Assembly (NCBI GenBank): GCA_015060555.1
Contig: SUYG01000045.1
Coordinates: 199,915 to 263,914 of the forward strand
Direction of reading: 5' to 3'
DNA length: 64,000 nt
Origin: Physcousia sp015060555
GTDB lineage: Bacteria > Bacteroidota > Bacteroidia > Bacteroidales > Bacteroidaceae
Shown: piece by piece, positions 41,857 to 49,743 of the stretch
Numbering within the stretch: position 1 is the stretch's first letter
How the letters are laid out: each line of letters starts with the position of its first letter
The notes under the pieces: model-generated
Databases searched by the model: none
The model's input: only the letters and a program-made list of their open reading frames with translations
What the model was told of the DNA's origin: nothing
Made by a program: the position numbers and the translations under genes

Positions 41857-41886
41857 GGGGGCTGTGACAATCACGGCCCCCTTTTC
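41857..41886. terminator. Bidirectional terminator
   Basis: GGGGGC-T-GTGA and TCAC-G-GCCCCC form a hairpin with a 3-nt loop, followed by TTTTCC on the plus strand, between convergent genes at 41834 and 41903. Confidence 0.8.
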
Positions 41887-41902
41887 CTTTTTCCTTTATG
41901 AA

Positions 41903-42511
41903 TTATCTGCGGCGCTTGCGTCCGAGACCGAAGACGGCACGGGCGGCAGAGACGACGCTGAGGCCAATCTGCACACCGCGGAAAATGGTCATGCCGTTGT
42001 GCAGCAGGTTGGTGGCCATCTCCCAGCGGTTCTGGGCAGCGGCGGCAGGCGTGAAGATGGCGTTGGCCGTCTCCCGCATCTCCTGCTCCTGTGCTTCGAT
42101 TTGCTGGCTGGTGTTTTCTTTTACCGTCATCACACCTTCCAGCGTTGGAGTCACCACCTTGGTGGCGAAGAGTCCAATCATGAAGCGCGTGGTGGGCTGC
42201 ACAATCCATGACATACGGTTGGCCCACACCAGCAAAGCCACCAGCAGCATTACGCCGGCGATGATGGCAAAGCCCAGCACGGTGCTGTCCAGCAGTGTAC
42301 CAATCCAGTAGGCGAGGGCGAAGCATCCGAAGAGAACCACCAGGAAGCCTACCAGAATCAGGATGACAGCCAGGACGATGGCCGTGAACAGACGCGTCAG
42401 CATCTCCACGCCGTTGAGGCTCAGGTACTCCTTCTGCAGCGTGAAGTAGCGGCGAATCTGCTCAAAGAGCCGACTCACGCGGGCGGTGGTCTGTTCGTTC
42501 TCGATGCTCAT
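41903..42511 (-). CDS. Phage-holin-family membrane protein
   Basis: A 202-residue protein with a cytosolic N-terminal helix and two adjacent TM segments (AIVLAVILILVGFLVVLFGC at about 45-64; LGFAIIAGVMLLVALLVWA at about 78-96). A helical region follows and a basic RKRRR end. This is the Actinobacterial-holin-X-like arrangement found next to YtxH genes in stress-type pairs; lysis is unlikely. Starts 2 nt after the YtxH gene. Confidence 0.7.
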   Translation of the reverse strand: MSIENEQTTARVSRLFEQIRRYFTLQKEYLSLNGVEMLTRLFTAIVLAVILILVGFLVVLFGCFALAYWIGTLLDSTVLGFAIIAGVMLLVALLVWANRMSWIVQPTTRFMIGLFATKVVTPTLEGVMTVKENTSQQIEAQEQEMRETANAIFTPAAAAQNRWEMATNLLHNGMTIFRGVQIGLSVVSAARAVFGLGRKRRR

Positions 42512-42513
42512 TA

Positions 42514-42726
42514 TTATGCAGTCTCTTCAGCGTTGCCGAGTTCTTCGGTGATGTCGTTCACGAGAGCGTCCATCTCCTTACGGTTGAGGCGGATGCCGCG
42601 CTTGCGGAGCGCTTCAACGATGCGTTCACGGGTGTCTGCGCCCTTCTCGGGGGCCAACAGGATTCCAGCAGCAGCGCCTACGAGGGCACCGCCTACGAAT
42701 GTGATGAAATAATTCAGTGCTTTCAT
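42514..42726 (-). CDS. YtxH-domain protein
   Basis: A 70-residue protein with one Gly/Ala-rich membrane segment (FITFVGGALVGAAAGILLAP, about 8-27) and a charged helical tail. The YtxH family is linked to general stress and envelope in other bacteria. It precedes the holin-family gene with a 2-nt gap. Confidence 0.8.
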   Translation of the reverse strand: MKALNYFITFVGGALVGAAAGILLAPEKGADTRERIVEALRKRGIRLNRKEMDALVNDITEELGNAEETA

Positions 42727-42915
42727 TGTGAATTTGGTTTTGATGACAGGATTCGTATCGCTGTCGGGTTAATAATAGCTTTTGATTGTGCAAATATAGC
42801 TCTTTTCTGGGCTAAAAGGGCTATTTCTTGCAAAAAAAATAAAAAAATGAGGTATAAAAGCTTGTTTTTAACGTTTTTTGTGCTTAAAAGCGCATCATGA
42901 ATAGCTTTTTTGTCG

Positions 42916-42923
42916 TATCTTTG
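42916..42923 (+). promoter_or_regulatory. -7 box of the SPOR gene
   Basis: TATCTTTG, 43 nt before the ATG, which is preceded by the ribosome-binding site AAGGAG. Confidence 0.6.
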
Positions 42924-42966
42924 TGGCGAAATTATTGTTCAATCTTTTTATAAGGAGTAAAAACTA

Positions 42967-43440
42967 ATGAAAAACTATTTCGTTTTGGGTGCTGCCGTAT
43001 GTGTAGCATTGTCTATGGTTTCCTGCAAGAGCAGCGAAAGTGCTTACAAGAAAGCTTATGAGAAAGCTAAGCAGCAGCAGACAACAACCGAAGCTCCCGT
43101 GCAGACAGCTGTCGTGGCACCGACCACTACCGTTGCTCCTGTACAGACTGTGACCACTACTCCCGTGACGAACGAGAGCACTCGCACCGAGAACCTCACC
43201 CTCGTGAGCGGCGCCGGTTTGAAGGCCTTCAGCGTCGTCGTGGGCAGCTTCAGCATCAAGGCTAATGCCGAGGCCCTTCAGAAGAAACTGAACGGTGAAG
43301 GCTACGTCGCACAGCTCGCCATGAATCCTCAGGGCATGTACCGCGTCATTGCATCTACCTTCGATGACCTCAACAGCGCCGTACAGAGCCGCAACACACT
43401 CCGCGCTCAGTACACGGATGCATGGCTGCTACGTAAATAA
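42967..43440 (+). CDS. SPOR-domain lipoprotein
   Basis: A 157-residue predicted lipoprotein: VALSMVSC with Cys20. A Thr/Val/Pro/Gln-rich spacer at about 38-70 is built from near repeats (APVQTA, APVQTV). The C-terminal SPOR domain covers about 82-157 (FSVVVGSFSIKANAEALQKK ... YRVIASTFDDLNSAVQSRN). SPOR domains bind denuded glycan strands at division sites. Monocistronic. Confidence 0.9.
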   Translation: MKNYFVLGAAVCVALSMVSCKSSESAYKKAYEKAKQQQTTTEAPVQTAVVAPTTTVAPVQTVTTTPVTNESTRTENLTLVSGAGLKAFSVVVGSFSIKANAEALQKKLNGEGYVAQLAMNPQGMYRVIASTFDDLNSAVQSRNTLRAQYTDAWLLRK

Positions 43441-43482
43441 GGCATTTCTTTTTGGTAAAGTGAATATATGTAAGAATTTCGA

Positions 43483-43516
43483 CAGGGGTAGGCTGTGAAG
43501 CTAACCCCTGTTTTTT
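43483..43516 (+). terminator. Terminator of the SPOR gene
   Basis: CAGGGGTA and its inverse (A)ACCCCTG, then TTTTTTG. Confidence 0.8.
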
Positions 43517-43524
43517 GTTTCTTT

Positions 43525-43566
43525 GAACATTAAACATTGAACATTGAACTTTGAACATTGAACTTT
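43525..43566. repeat. 7-bp AACATTG array
   Basis: AACATTA, AACATTG, AACATTG, AACTTTG, AACATTG and AACTTTT in 7-bp register in the 43441-43784 spacer. Confidence 0.8.
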
Positions 43567-43653
43567 TGGAGCAGTGAGCGCCATAAGAGCTTGCTCTTAA
43601 ATGGCCGAGTCGTGACAAAAGTCAGCGCAGCTGAACTTTGAACTCCTGCATAC

Positions 43654-43703
43654 GAATGATGAATGACGAATGACGAATAACAAATAACTAATAACAAATA
43701 AAA
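43654..43703. repeat. 7-bp GAATGAC array
   Basis: GAATGAT, GAATGAC, GAATGAC, GAATAAC, AAATAAC, TAATAAC and AAATAAA: a decaying 7-bp array, with the unit shared with 6250 and 15646. Confidence 0.8.
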
Positions 43704-43715
43704 GTTACTCTTAAC

Positions 43716-43775
43716 CCTTAACCCTCGCTTGCGAGGCCCTCCCCCCCACGGGGGGAGCGGGGAGAGGGGCTCTTA
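43716..43775. repeat. GC-rich hairpins upstream of ruvX
   Basis: CTCGC-TT-GCGAG, then CCTCCCCCCCA-CGGGGGGAG, then GGGGAGAGGGGCTC. Same class as 33-196. The rest of the 43441-43784 spacer holds only the terminator and the two 7-bp arrays; no gene is seen. Confidence 0.5.
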
Positions 43776-43784
43776 ACTCCACAC

Positions 43785-44204
43785 ATGCGTCTCCTGGCAA
43801 TCGATTACGGACAGAAACGAACTGGCATAGCGGTCACAGACCCCCTGCAGCTCATTGCCAACGGTCTTACCACCGTGGCCACGAAAGACTTGGAAGCTTT
43901 CGTGCTGGACTATGTCCGTCGCGAACCTGTGGAGCGCATCATCGTTGGGCATCCCCGCCAGATGAATGGCGAGGACAGCGAGAATATGCGTCGCATCACA
44001 CCTTTTGTGAACCGGCTGCGTAAACTTTTGCCCGCAATACCTGTCGAATTATTCGACGAGCGTTTCACCAGCGTGCTGGCTCACCGCGCCATGCTCGACA
44101 GCGGCATCGGCCGCAAGGCGCGTCAGAACAAAGCCCTCGTCGATGAGATCTCCGCTACCATCATCCTCCAAGGATGGATGGAACGAATAAATTGTAAATT
44201 GTAA
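43785..44204 (+). CDS. ruvX: Holliday-junction resolvase-like RuvX/YqgF
   Basis: A 139-residue RNase H-like protein: LLAIDYGQKRTGIAVTDPL (about 3-21), RIIVGHPRQMNGEDSENMRR (about 55-74) and ELFDERFTSVLAHRAM. It acts in 16S rRNA 5' processing and possibly recombination. The last codons (NCKL and stop) are written in the TAAATTG repeat that fills the spacer to def. Confidence 0.92.
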   Translation: MRLLAIDYGQKRTGIAVTDPLQLIANGLTTVATKDLEAFVLDYVRREPVERIIVGHPRQMNGEDSENMRRITPFVNRLRKLLPAIPVELFDERFTSVLAHRAMLDSGIGRKARQNKALVDEISATIILQGWMERINCKL

Positions 44205-44230
44205 ATTGTAAATTGTCAAATTGTAAAATA
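44190..44230. repeat. 7-bp TAAATTG array overlapping the ruvX stop
   Basis: Four TAAATTG units, then TCAAATTG and TAAAATAAT. The ruvX stop codon lies inside the array. Confidence 0.75.
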
Positions 44231-44232
44231 AT

Positions 44233-44790
44233 ATGGTTCTCCCCATCTACACCCTCGGCCAGCCCGTGCTTCGCAAGGTAGCCGAAGACATCAACCCCGA
44301 AGACCCCGAACTCGCGCAGTTCGTGCAGGATATGTTTGACACCCTTGACCGCAGCGGAGGCATCGGCCTCGCGGCGCCTCAGGTAGGGCGTTCTGTGCGC
44401 GTCGTCGTCATCGACCTGAATCCCATCAAGGAAGATTATCCGCAGTACGACGGCTATCGTCACGTGTTCTACAACCCCTACATCGAGGAGTACGACAAGA
44501 GCCACCAGGAGTCGATGGACGAGGGGTGCCTGTCGCTGCCCGGCATGAGCGAGACCGTGAAGCGGCCCACACGCGTGCGCGTTTCCTATTTAGATGAACA
44601 GTTCCAGGAGCGCGACGAATGGGTGGACGGCTATCTCGCCCGTGTCATGCAGCATGAATTTGACCATCTTGACGGCAAGGTCTATACCGACCACATCGTT
44701 GGCATCCGCAAGCAGATGATCAAGGGAAAACTCAACGACCTCCTCAAGGGCCGCTTCTCCTGTGACTACAAGGTGAAGGTGAAACGCTAA
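44233..44790 (+). CDS. def: Peptide deformylase
   Basis: A 185-residue metalloenzyme that removes the N-formyl group from nascent proteins. All three motifs are present: GIGLAAPQVG (about 41-50), EGCLSLPG (about 98-105) and QHEFDHLDGKVYTD (about 139-152), giving the Cys and two His metal ligands. It starts 28 nt after ruvX and is probably in the same transcript. Confidence 0.97.
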   Translation: MVLPIYTLGQPVLRKVAEDINPEDPELAQFVQDMFDTLDRSGGIGLAAPQVGRSVRVVVIDLNPIKEDYPQYDGYRHVFYNPYIEEYDKSHQESMDEGCLSLPGMSETVKRPTRVRVSYLDEQFQERDEWVDGYLARVMQHEFDHLDGKVYTDHIVGIRKQMIKGKLNDLLKGRFSCDYKVKVKR

Positions 44791-44791
44791 T

Positions 44792-44943
44792 AGAGTGAAA
44801 AGTGAATGAGTGAAAAGTGAAAAATGAAAGAGTGACAAGTGAAAGAGTGAAAAGTGAAAAATAATAGTTCCTTTCTGAAGACTTGGTGGCTCAGGCGTTC
44901 CTGCTTGCGCTACATCTTCTTATTTTTCATTTTTCACTCTTTC
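44792..44943. repeat. Short-repeat array with inverted arm in the next gene
   Basis: GTGAAAA, GTGAATGA, GAAAGAGT and related units fill 44792-44864. The segment 44841-44864 recurs inverted at 44920-44943 with one mismatch in 24, enclosing 55 nt. The left arm contains the GTG start of the TPR gene and the right arm encodes its signal-peptide core. Confidence 0.8.
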
Positions 44944-46860
44944 ATCTTTCATTCTTCAGCTCAGATCAACACCGACCGTGTGATGATGATGGGGCGCAAT
45001 GCACTCTACTACGAGGACTATGTGCTCTCCATCCAGCGTTTTAACATGGTCATCGCTGCCAAGCCCTATCTCCATGAGCCCTATTTCTTCCGCGGACTGG
45101 CCAAGTTCTATCTCGAGGACTTCACGGGCGCCGAGCAGGACTGCACAGAGAGCTTGGAACGCAATCCCTATGTCTCGGACAGCTACCAGCTGCGAGGCCT
45201 CTGCCGCGTCAACATGAGCAACTACGAGGGTGCCATTGCCGACTACCGCAAGGTGATCGACATCGAGCCCCGCAACAAAGGCAGCTGGCACAACCTCGTG
45301 CTCTGCTATTTCGAACTCAAGGACTATGCGCGCGCCGACTCTGCCATCGACCAGATGATTCGCTACTGGCCGCGCGAGTCCGAGAATATGACCATGAAGG
45401 CACAGGTCGCCATGCAGCAGGGCGACACCGTGCGCTGTCTGGCGCTCGTCGATTCAGCCCTCGTGCTCGACGACTTCGATGCTCAGGCGTGGACCATGCG
45501 CTCCATGATCAGCCTGCAGCGCGGCGAGTATGCCCAGGCAGAAGGCGAGATCGACAAAGCCATCCTCCAGCGCCCCCGCATCGCCGGCAACTATGTCAAC
45601 CGCGCCCTCGCCCGCTTCCACCAGAACAACCTGCGCGGCGCGATGGCCGACTACGACCAGGCCCTTGAGATAGAGCCCCGCAACTATCTCGGACACTTCA
45701 ACCGAGGTCTGCTGCGTGCACAGGTGGGCGAGGACAACGCCGCCATCGAGGACTTCAACTTCGTCCTCTCCGTGGAGCCCGACAACATGATTGCCCTCTT
45801 CAACCGTGCCCTGCTGCTGGATCAGACCGGCGACTACCGTGCTGCCCTGCGCGACATCACCACAGTCCTCGACGAATACCCCGACTTCCTCATCGGCTAC
45901 CAGCAGCGCGCTGCCATCCGGCGCAAGCTGGGCGACACCTACGGTGCCGAGCGCGATGAATTCCGCATCATCAAAGCCCGCACTGATGCCCGTGCCGGCA
46001 TCAAGCACAAACCCTCCAAGACGCGCAAGAAGAGCGAGCGCAACATCAACGACTACGCCAGCCTCGTGGAGGCCGACACCAGCGAACCCGAACGCGAATA
46101 CACCAGCGCCTATCGCGGCAAGGTGCAGGACCGCCAGGTCGATCTGCAGCCGCAGTCCATCTTCGTCCTCAGCCAGCATCGCACCGTCAGCCCCACCAAC
46201 CGCTACATCCCCTTCCACCGTCTGTTGGATAAGCTCAACGCCCGTGCCAGATGGGGCCTTCCCGTCTATCTCACCAACACAGAGCCCTCGTTGGAGAACA
46301 ACAACCTGCAGCTGCACTTTGCTGTCATCAAGCGCCTCACCACGATGCTGGAGTCCACCTCCAAGCCCTCCACCGTGCTGTACATGGCCCGTGCCTTGTC
46401 TTACTACCACGTCCGCGACTTCGACTCAGCCTCTGCAGACCTCGACAGCGCGGCAGCCCTCGACGACAAGGATCCCATGATCCCCTTCATGCAGGCACAG
46501 GTACACTGCCGTCAGGTGGAAGCCGCCAGCGCCGATGCCAGCCAGCTGGCCACCCAGATGGGCTACAGCCGTGCTCTCGACGAGTTGGAGCGTGTTGTCA
46601 AGCTCGCCCCCGACTTCGCCTACGCCTGGTATAACATGGGTAACATCTATCTCGCCAAACACGAGCGTGTGAAGGCATACGAAGCCTACACCAAGGCGCT
46701 GAACATCGACCCCCGCTTCCCTGATGCCTACTACAACCGTGGCCTCGCCTCCATCCTCGACGGTCAGGTCCAGCGCGGCCTCTCCGACCTCTCGCAAGCC
46801 GGTGAGTACGGCCTCTATGGCGCTTACAACTTGATCAAGCGCTACTCCAAGCAAAAGTAA
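44854..46860 (+). CDS. TPR-repeat secreted protein
   Basis: A 668-residue protein. GTG is the only start available: a stop lies 6 nt upstream in frame and no Met occurs before residue 44. The signal peptide hydrophobic core (YIFLFFIFHSFIFHSSAQ, about 20-37) is encoded by the inverted copy of the upstream repeat. About eight TPRs lie at 40-370 (NYEGAIADYRKVIDIEPRNK, NLRGAMADYDQALEIEPRNY). A basic linker comes next, then more TPRs at 500-660 (RVKAYEAYTKALNIDPRFPD). A periplasmic scaffold is likely; the partner is unknown. Confidence 0.85.
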   Translation: MKNNSSFLKTWWLRRSCLRYIFLFFIFHSFIFHSSAQINTDRVMMMGRNALYYEDYVLSIQRFNMVIAAKPYLHEPYFFRGLAKFYLEDFTGAEQDCTESLERNPYVSDSYQLRGLCRVNMSNYEGAIADYRKVIDIEPRNKGSWHNLVLCYFELKDYARADSAIDQMIRYWPRESENMTMKAQVAMQQGDTVRCLALVDSALVLDDFDAQAWTMRSMISLQRGEYAQAEGEIDKAILQRPRIAGNYVNRALARFHQNNLRGAMADYDQALEIEPRNYLGHFNRGLLRAQVGEDNAAIEDFNFVLSVEPDNMIALFNRALLLDQTGDYRAALRDITTVLDEYPDFLIGYQQRAAIRRKLGDTYGAERDEFRIIKARTDARAGIKHKPSKTRKKSERNINDYASLVEADTSEPEREYTSAYRGKVQDRQVDLQPQSIFVLSQHRTVSPTNRYIPFHRLLDKLNARARWGLPVYLTNTEPSLENNNLQLHFAVIKRLTTMLESTSKPSTVLYMARALSYYHVRDFDSASADLDSAAALDDKDPMIPFMQAQVHCRQVEAASADASQLATQMGYSRALDELERVVKLAPDFAYAWYNMGNIYLAKHERVKAYEAYTKALNIDPRFPDAYYNRGLASILDGQVQRGLSDLSQAGEYGLYGAYNLIKRYSKQK

Positions 46861-46869
46861 ATAAAGTAT

Positions 46870-47007
46870 CGCGCGCACGCGCGCGTGATTGATTTTCCCC
46901 GAAAAAACCTACATACCTACACCCGCATGTCGTCATGCGCTTAGTATCAGGTGGTTAAATGGGTGTAGGTTCGGGTGTAGGTAAGCCAAAAAGGTGTAGG
47001 TTTTAAC
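46870..47007. repeat. GGTGTAGGT element, copy A (inverted partner at 49744)
   Basis: It holds AACCTACATACCTACACCC, a small palindrome (GCATG-TCGT-CATGC), GGGTGTAGGTTCGGGTGTAG and AGGTGTAGGTTTTAAC, so it can fold on itself. The far end is the alternating CGCGCGCACGCGCGCG. The reverse complement matches 49744-49880 at both ends, with a diverged centre. It begins 3 nt beyond the AbiEii stop. Confidence 0.75.
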
Positions 47008-47010
47008 ATT

Positions 47011-47793
47011 TCACAGTGCTTCTACGACATCAGGGAACCGCAGTATTCTCTCTGCATGATGTTCATTGAAAACCAGATGAGAGAAGTCCCGCTTCTTATG
47101 GTTCAGGTCAATGTCCTTCAGCCTTTCAGTGATGGCTGTTTTGAGTTCATCAACGGAGGAAATCCCTGCTCTGGCAGACAGGAAATCCAAATTCGGCTTT
47201 GTCTTCGACAGCAGAAAGATGGCATCGTAAAAGTCGCGCCCTTTCTGGCGGGAGAGTATGGCAGCGAACTTCATAGCGCAGAGCACATCTAACGGCGGCA
47301 CCTGAACACTGAAGAAAAACCCCATCCTGTTGATGTTGGCAACAACGGGTTGGTATGTAACGCCCTGATCCTGCGCCTCAACTTTTAACAAAAGGCGCTC
47401 TTCCTTGTGTCCCGTCAGTCCCAAGTCAAACAGCATCTCCGGGAAATAGAGATTACGCCTAAACGCTGTCAGCTTCGGATTGGCCTTGTCACGAGTTTCC
47501 ACATCAATATTATTCTGGCGCAGATAAGACACTACACTATCCGTCATTGCCATGAACTCTTCTTCGCTCAACTCCTTGCAGTCGAAATCCAAGTCTTCAG
47601 AAAAGCGATCGATGCCTTGGATAAGTCTTAGATTTGTGCCACCGATGAACGCCACCTTATTGATATAAGGTGTGGTTGAAAGATGGTCGAGTATCAACAG
47701 TTGCAGATACTCCTTCAGCATATAGCGGTCAAAACGGCTTTCTTTGGCAATCGTGGCAGGGAAGAAACTGCGTATGTATTCAATGTCAATCAT
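47011..47793 (-). CDS. AbiEii/AbiGii nucleotidyltransferase toxin
   Basis: A 260-residue member of the AbiEii toxin family. The nucleotidyltransferase signature is complete: FIGGTNLRL (GGT 51-53) and DRFSEDLDF (62-70, with Ser65, Asp67 and Asp69). Such toxins act on tRNA or bind nucleotides and cause growth arrest or phage abortion. The stop of the antitoxin gene overlaps its start by 4 nt, the standard order of the pair. Base composition is more AT-rich than the preceding genes, consistent with acquisition. Confidence 0.88.
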   Translation of the reverse strand: MIDIEYIRSFFPATIAKESRFDRYMLKEYLQLLILDHLSTTPYINKVAFIGGTNLRLIQGIDRFSEDLDFDCKELSEEEFMAMTDSVVSYLRQNNIDVETRDKANPKLTAFRRNLYFPEMLFDLGLTGHKEERLLLKVEAQDQGVTYQPVVANINRMGFFFSVQVPPLDVLCAMKFAAILSRQKGRDFYDAIFLLSKTKPNLDFLSARAGISSVDELKTAITERLKDIDLNHKKRDFSHLVFNEHHAERILRFPDVVEAL

Positions 47794-48407
47794 AGATCAT
47801 AGGTTTTTAGCAGGCGTTTGACTCTTTGAGTTAAAGTCTTGCTACCGATTCTTGCGAGATAATCCGCAAGACGTTCCGTGCGGAACTCGTTTTGCATGAA
47901 ATCTTCGTCTAACCGGAGCTCTTCCATGTCCTGTTCCGTTTTGTAGTAGGGGTTCAAGTAGAGAAGGTCGAGCAATGCCTTTTCTGGTGTGGCAAACAGC
48001 AGCCCCCGCCCGTCTTGCATCATCTTAATCTCGTAACCGAAATAAAGTGGTGTCTTTATGTTCTGATAGTGGAATGTGCCGAAAGCATTGTCGAACTTAG
48101 CTGTCTTGAGCGTAGTCACACTTGTCAGCTGCACGACCTCTTCAGGTACCATTCCATAGAATGACAGAGCGCTGTGCAGGCTGATGTACGAGGGCGCGTA
48201 AATGCGGTTGGCAACATAGCGTGAGAAATCGGGAACCTGACGATAATCTGGAAACGCATAATACTGGTTGCGAAGTTTCGTAAGCAGACCTCGTCGGCAC
48301 CATCGTGTCAGGTTGTTACGGTCGAAATCCTTCTCCCACAACAGCACCTGATTGATGTTGAAACACCCCATTGGGTACATCCTTTCTCTGAAGGTCAGAA
48401 AGTCCAT
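47790..48407 (-). CDS. AbiEi-family antitoxin/regulator
   Basis: A 205-residue protein with an N-terminal winged helix (FNINQVLLWEKDFDRNNLTR ... RGLLTKLRNQYYAF, about 16-55). The AbiEi domain follows (APSYISLHSALSFYGMVPEE, about 81-100; TTLKTAKFDNAFGTFHYQ). It should repress the operon and neutralise the downstream nucleotidyltransferase. First gene of the pair. Confidence 0.85.
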   Translation of the reverse strand: MDFLTFRERMYPMGCFNINQVLLWEKDFDRNNLTRWCRRGLLTKLRNQYYAFPDYRQVPDFSRYVANRIYAPSYISLHSALSFYGMVPEEVVQLTSVTTLKTAKFDNAFGTFHYQNIKTPLYFGYEIKMMQDGRGLLFATPEKALLDLLYLNPYYKTEQDMEELRLDEDFMQNEFRTERLADYLARIGSKTLTQRVKRLLKTYDL

Positions 48408-48532
48408 TTTTGAATGTTTTGTTTCTAAAATACTGCAAATATCACGATTTTTGGAAATAAAACCAATAGCTTGGGACCTTTTTCATCCCCGAGCATAAAT
48501 TTTTAACATCATTTAAGTGCTGTGTGCCGGAA

Positions 48533-49384
48533 TTACTTGCTGAAGTTGCGCGAGGCAAAGGGGAGGGCTATGCGGATGGCCTGATGCCAGTACTCCCAGT
48601 TGTGCACACCGTTGCGGATGCGCAGTTCGTCCTTGATACGCTTCTCGCGCATGAGCTGGTGCAGCTTCACCGAGAGGTCGAAGAGAAAGTCATCATCGCC
48701 GCAGTCAAAGAACCATTTCACCGTGCGCAGACGCTCCACCGTGGCAGCGTCAGCGTTTTCTACAAATGCCAGCGCCGAATGCTTCTTCACGGCTTGGCTG
48801 ACGAGATACACCTTGTCGTCAACGCCCTCCACACGCTGCTTGCCGCCGTCGCTCTCCAACCAGCCGCTCATGCAGTAGCACGATGAGAACAGGTTGGGGT
48901 GGCGCTGCGCATAGACCGTGCTGCCGCCGCCGCCCATCGACAGACCCATGACGGCGCGATGACCCTTGTCGCCGATGCCGCGGTACTTCTGTTCCACCTG
49001 CGGCATGAACTCCTGGAAGAAGAAGTCCTCGTAGTTCCAACCCGGCATGTTGAAGTAGCCGTTCCACGTCTCCATCGTGCGCGGGCCGCCGGCGTTGGGC
49101 ATCACGATGATCATCTCGCAGATCTCGCCGCTCTCTATCAGCTCGTCGGCCACCGTCTGCATCTGCCCTTTGTCACGCCACGCCGTGTAGTCGTCGGTGA
49201 AGCCGTGCAGCAGATATACCACAGGGTAGCTCTTGCCGCTCTGCGCAAAGCCGTTCGGCAAGTAAATGTTGTACTTGACTGTAGCGCCGAGCACCTGGCT
49301 CCGGACACTGTCGGTGATTACTCTGCCCGCGAGGGCCGTGACACTTGCCACACAGGCAGCCATCACAAGAAGGAGATGTTTCAT
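48533..49384 (-). CDS. Secreted alpha/beta-hydrolase esterase (CE1/esterase D type)
   Basis: A 283-residue enzyme with signal peptide (LLLVMAACVASVTALAG). The nucleophile elbow is GLSMG (147-151, Ser149). VVYLLHGFTDDYTAW (56-70) is the oxyanion region, and the catalytic His is in GVHNWEYWHQAI (near 266). The family includes acetyl-xylan and feruloyl esterases. GH115 and the GH43 remnant nearby suggest xylan side-chain removal (inference). Its long leader contains four palindromes. Confidence 0.85.
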   Translation of the reverse strand: MKHLLLVMAACVASVTALAGRVITDSVRSQVLGATVKYNIYLPNGFAQSGKSYPVVYLLHGFTDDYTAWRDKGQMQTVADELIESGEICEMIIVMPNAGGPRTMETWNGYFNMPGWNYEDFFFQEFMPQVEQKYRGIGDKGHRAVMGLSMGGGGSTVYAQRHPNLFSSCYCMSGWLESDGGKQRVEGVDDKVYLVSQAVKKHSALAFVENADAATVERLRTVKWFFDCGDDDFLFDLSVKLHQLMREKRIKDELRIRNGVHNWEYWHQAIRIALPFASRNFSK

Positions 49385-49441
49385 AGTCGTTTATTTAGTT
49401 CGTGTGTTATCTTCGGGCCGGCACTCCATGATGATTTGGTT

Positions 49442-49526
49442 TTTCTCACTTGTGAGAAACATTTTTCTCACCTGTGAGAAAACATTTTCTCACCTATGAG
49501 AAAACCTTTTGCCACTGGTGGCAAAA
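49442..49526. promoter_or_regulatory. Four palindromes at exact 22-bp spacing
   Basis: TTTCTCAC-TT-GTGAGAAA (49442-49459), TTTCTCAC-CT-GTGAGAAA (49464-49481), TTTCTCAC-CT-ATGAGAAA (49486-49503) and TTTTGCCAC-TG-GTGGCAAAA (49507-49526). Centres are at 49450.5, 49472.5, 49494.5 and 49516.5, two helical turns apart. They could be protein operators or, if transcribed toward the esterase, four RNA hairpins. Confidence 0.75.
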
Positions 49527-49618
49527 ACGATAAGATAGTATCGTGTTTGGTAGAAGCTCATGGATGTTCGCTATCTTGTTATTGTTGGAATCATATACTT
49601 TCGTGTCCTTTCACGGCA

Positions 49619-49626
49619 CAAAGATA
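49619..49626 (-). promoter_or_regulatory. Possible distal promoter of the esterase
   Basis: On the minus strand TATCTTTG. Transcription from about 49614 would give a 230-nt leader spanning the four palindromes. No -33 TTTG at the right distance. The remainder of 49385-50140 holds the palindromes, repeat copy B, a terminator and the hipB promoter; I see no gene in it. Confidence 0.4.
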
Positions 49627-49743
49627 GCGATTATTTCTTTACGCCACGCAGAAAATGGAAAAAGTTTGTTGAAAAAACGGTTCTCACGGCAAGCAGACCA
49701 TGACATTCTCCCAGTGCCATTTCGTATGTACGGCCAAAATAAT

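Noticed and set aside
41903..42511. Prophage remnant suggested by the holin-family protein
   Set aside because: No other phage genes are near. Pairing with YtxH fits a chromosomal membrane-stress pair.
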